Below are positions 21,697 to 21,928 of a stretch of 21,928 nucleotides of DNA, one piece after another (positions within the stretch are counted from its first letter, which is position 1; each line of letters starts with the position of its first letter). The DNA lies in assembly GCA_934663655.1 (NCBI GenBank), contig CAKUKT010000008.1, forward strand, positions 1 to 21,928. Reading direction: 5' to 3'. Position numbers and translations under genes: made by a program. Below the pieces are notes generated by a model. The model worked only from the letters and a program-made list of their open reading frames with translations, did no database searches and was not told the DNA's origin. The stretch is from an uncultured Victivallaceae bacterium (GTDB lineage: Bacteria; Verrucomicrobiota; Lentisphaeria; Victivallales; Victivallaceae).

Positions 21697-21816
21697 CTGT
21701 GACGTTCGGAGATTGTTCCCGGTAAGGATCAGAACCTGTCCCCGACCTTATCGCTGATTGGCACCGTTGAAGTCGATGAGGGCGGGGCGGGCGGTGCATC
21801 GGGTTGCGGTAGCTGA
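21697..21816 (+). pseudogene. Possible fragment of an IS1595-type transposase
   Basis: The frame LSLIGTVEVDEGGAGG (about 21748-21795) resembles the first catalytic-Asp motif of IS1595/ISXO2-type transposases, usually G-x-VEVDE-x-(Y/F)-x-GG. It is bounded by stops (TGA just before 21697 and at 21814-21816), leaving about 39 codons, and no other part of a transposase or terminal inverted repeats is visible. It may be a decayed remnant, or a chance match. Confidence 0.35.
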
Positions 21817-21897
21817 TTTAAAATTGTTGTCTTGTTTTCTGATGGTTTTACATTTAGAACTTATCCCTAAATAAAAGATGAAATCCAAGAAAATTAT

Positions 21898-21928
21898 GCT
21901 ATATTTGCATTCTGTAACGCGGGAGGTG
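21898..21928 (+). promoter_or_regulatory. Promoter and ribosome binding site of a gene beyond the window
   Basis: GCTATATT (21898-21905) repeats the -10 context seen before three other genes here, and the last eight bases GGGAGGTG look like a Shine-Dalgarno sequence. A plus-strand gene probably starts just past the right edge. The -35 is poor. Confidence 0.4.

Larger units (their letters stand above)
21547..21928. other. Gene-poor right end
   Basis: The first part (21547-21600) is A/T-rich with several ATTGCA-like strings. No complete gene can be supported. A possible transposase fragment occupies about 21697-21816, and a promoter-like GCTATATT lies near the right edge. Confidence 0.5.

Overview
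The window looks like a piece of chromosome from a Lentisphaerota bacterium (Victivallis-like) or a close relative in the PVC group. The reasons are tandem pseudopilins of the prepilin-type N-terminal / H-X9-DG kind, several 'GHL' putative glycoside hydrolases, a very large repeat-rich exported-looking protein with a C-terminal VGFGD-D-DYR module, moderately high GC, and ordinary sigma70-like promoters. The taxon is an inference from gene content. I see no rRNA, tRNA or CRISPR array.

Layout. (1) 1-6566, a glycan-use locus: the 3' part of a GHL10-type barrel with HEAT repeats (+), a convergent GHL6/GH42-like hydrolase (-), a PocR-AraC regulator (-), and a divergent N-acetylhexosamine 1-kinase-like gene (+). 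(2) 6600-7000, a 78-aa protein of unknown function with its own strong promoter and ribosome binding site. (3) 6967-7721, a 755-base stretch without a convincing gene but with a 74-bp tandem repeat. (4) 7722-11665, a 1297-aa C39-peptidase-like multidomain protein ending in a clear terminator. (5) 11699-13482, queF and argJ overlapping by 4 bases and closed by a 15-bp bidirectional terminator. (6) 13529-17399 (-), a promoter, a 900-aa fusion of a GlmU-like nucleotidyltransferase with a galactokinase-superfamily kinase, and 3 bases later a UDP-glucuronate decarboxylase. (7) 17410-21546 (-), a GntR/FCD regulator with a perfect palindromic operator at its promoter, two near-identical pseudopilins and a secreted sialidase-like protein, closed by a strong terminator. 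(8) 21547-21928, mostly noncoding, with a possible IS1595-type transposase scrap and a promoter pointing out of the window.

How the genes may work together. Regions 1 and 7 look like carbohydrate-responsive units: a regulator, exported or cytoplasmic glycan-degrading enzymes, and a kinase that salvages N-acetylhexosamine. Region 6 is the most interesting. A single polypeptide appears able to phosphorylate a free sugar at C1 and then activate it with a nucleotide, and the next gene makes UDP-xylose from UDP-glucuronate. The kinase signature differs from galactokinase in a way that resembles uronate kinases. I therefore suggest a compact salvage route from free uronic acid to UDP-uronate to UDP-xylose; the substrate is inferred, not shown.
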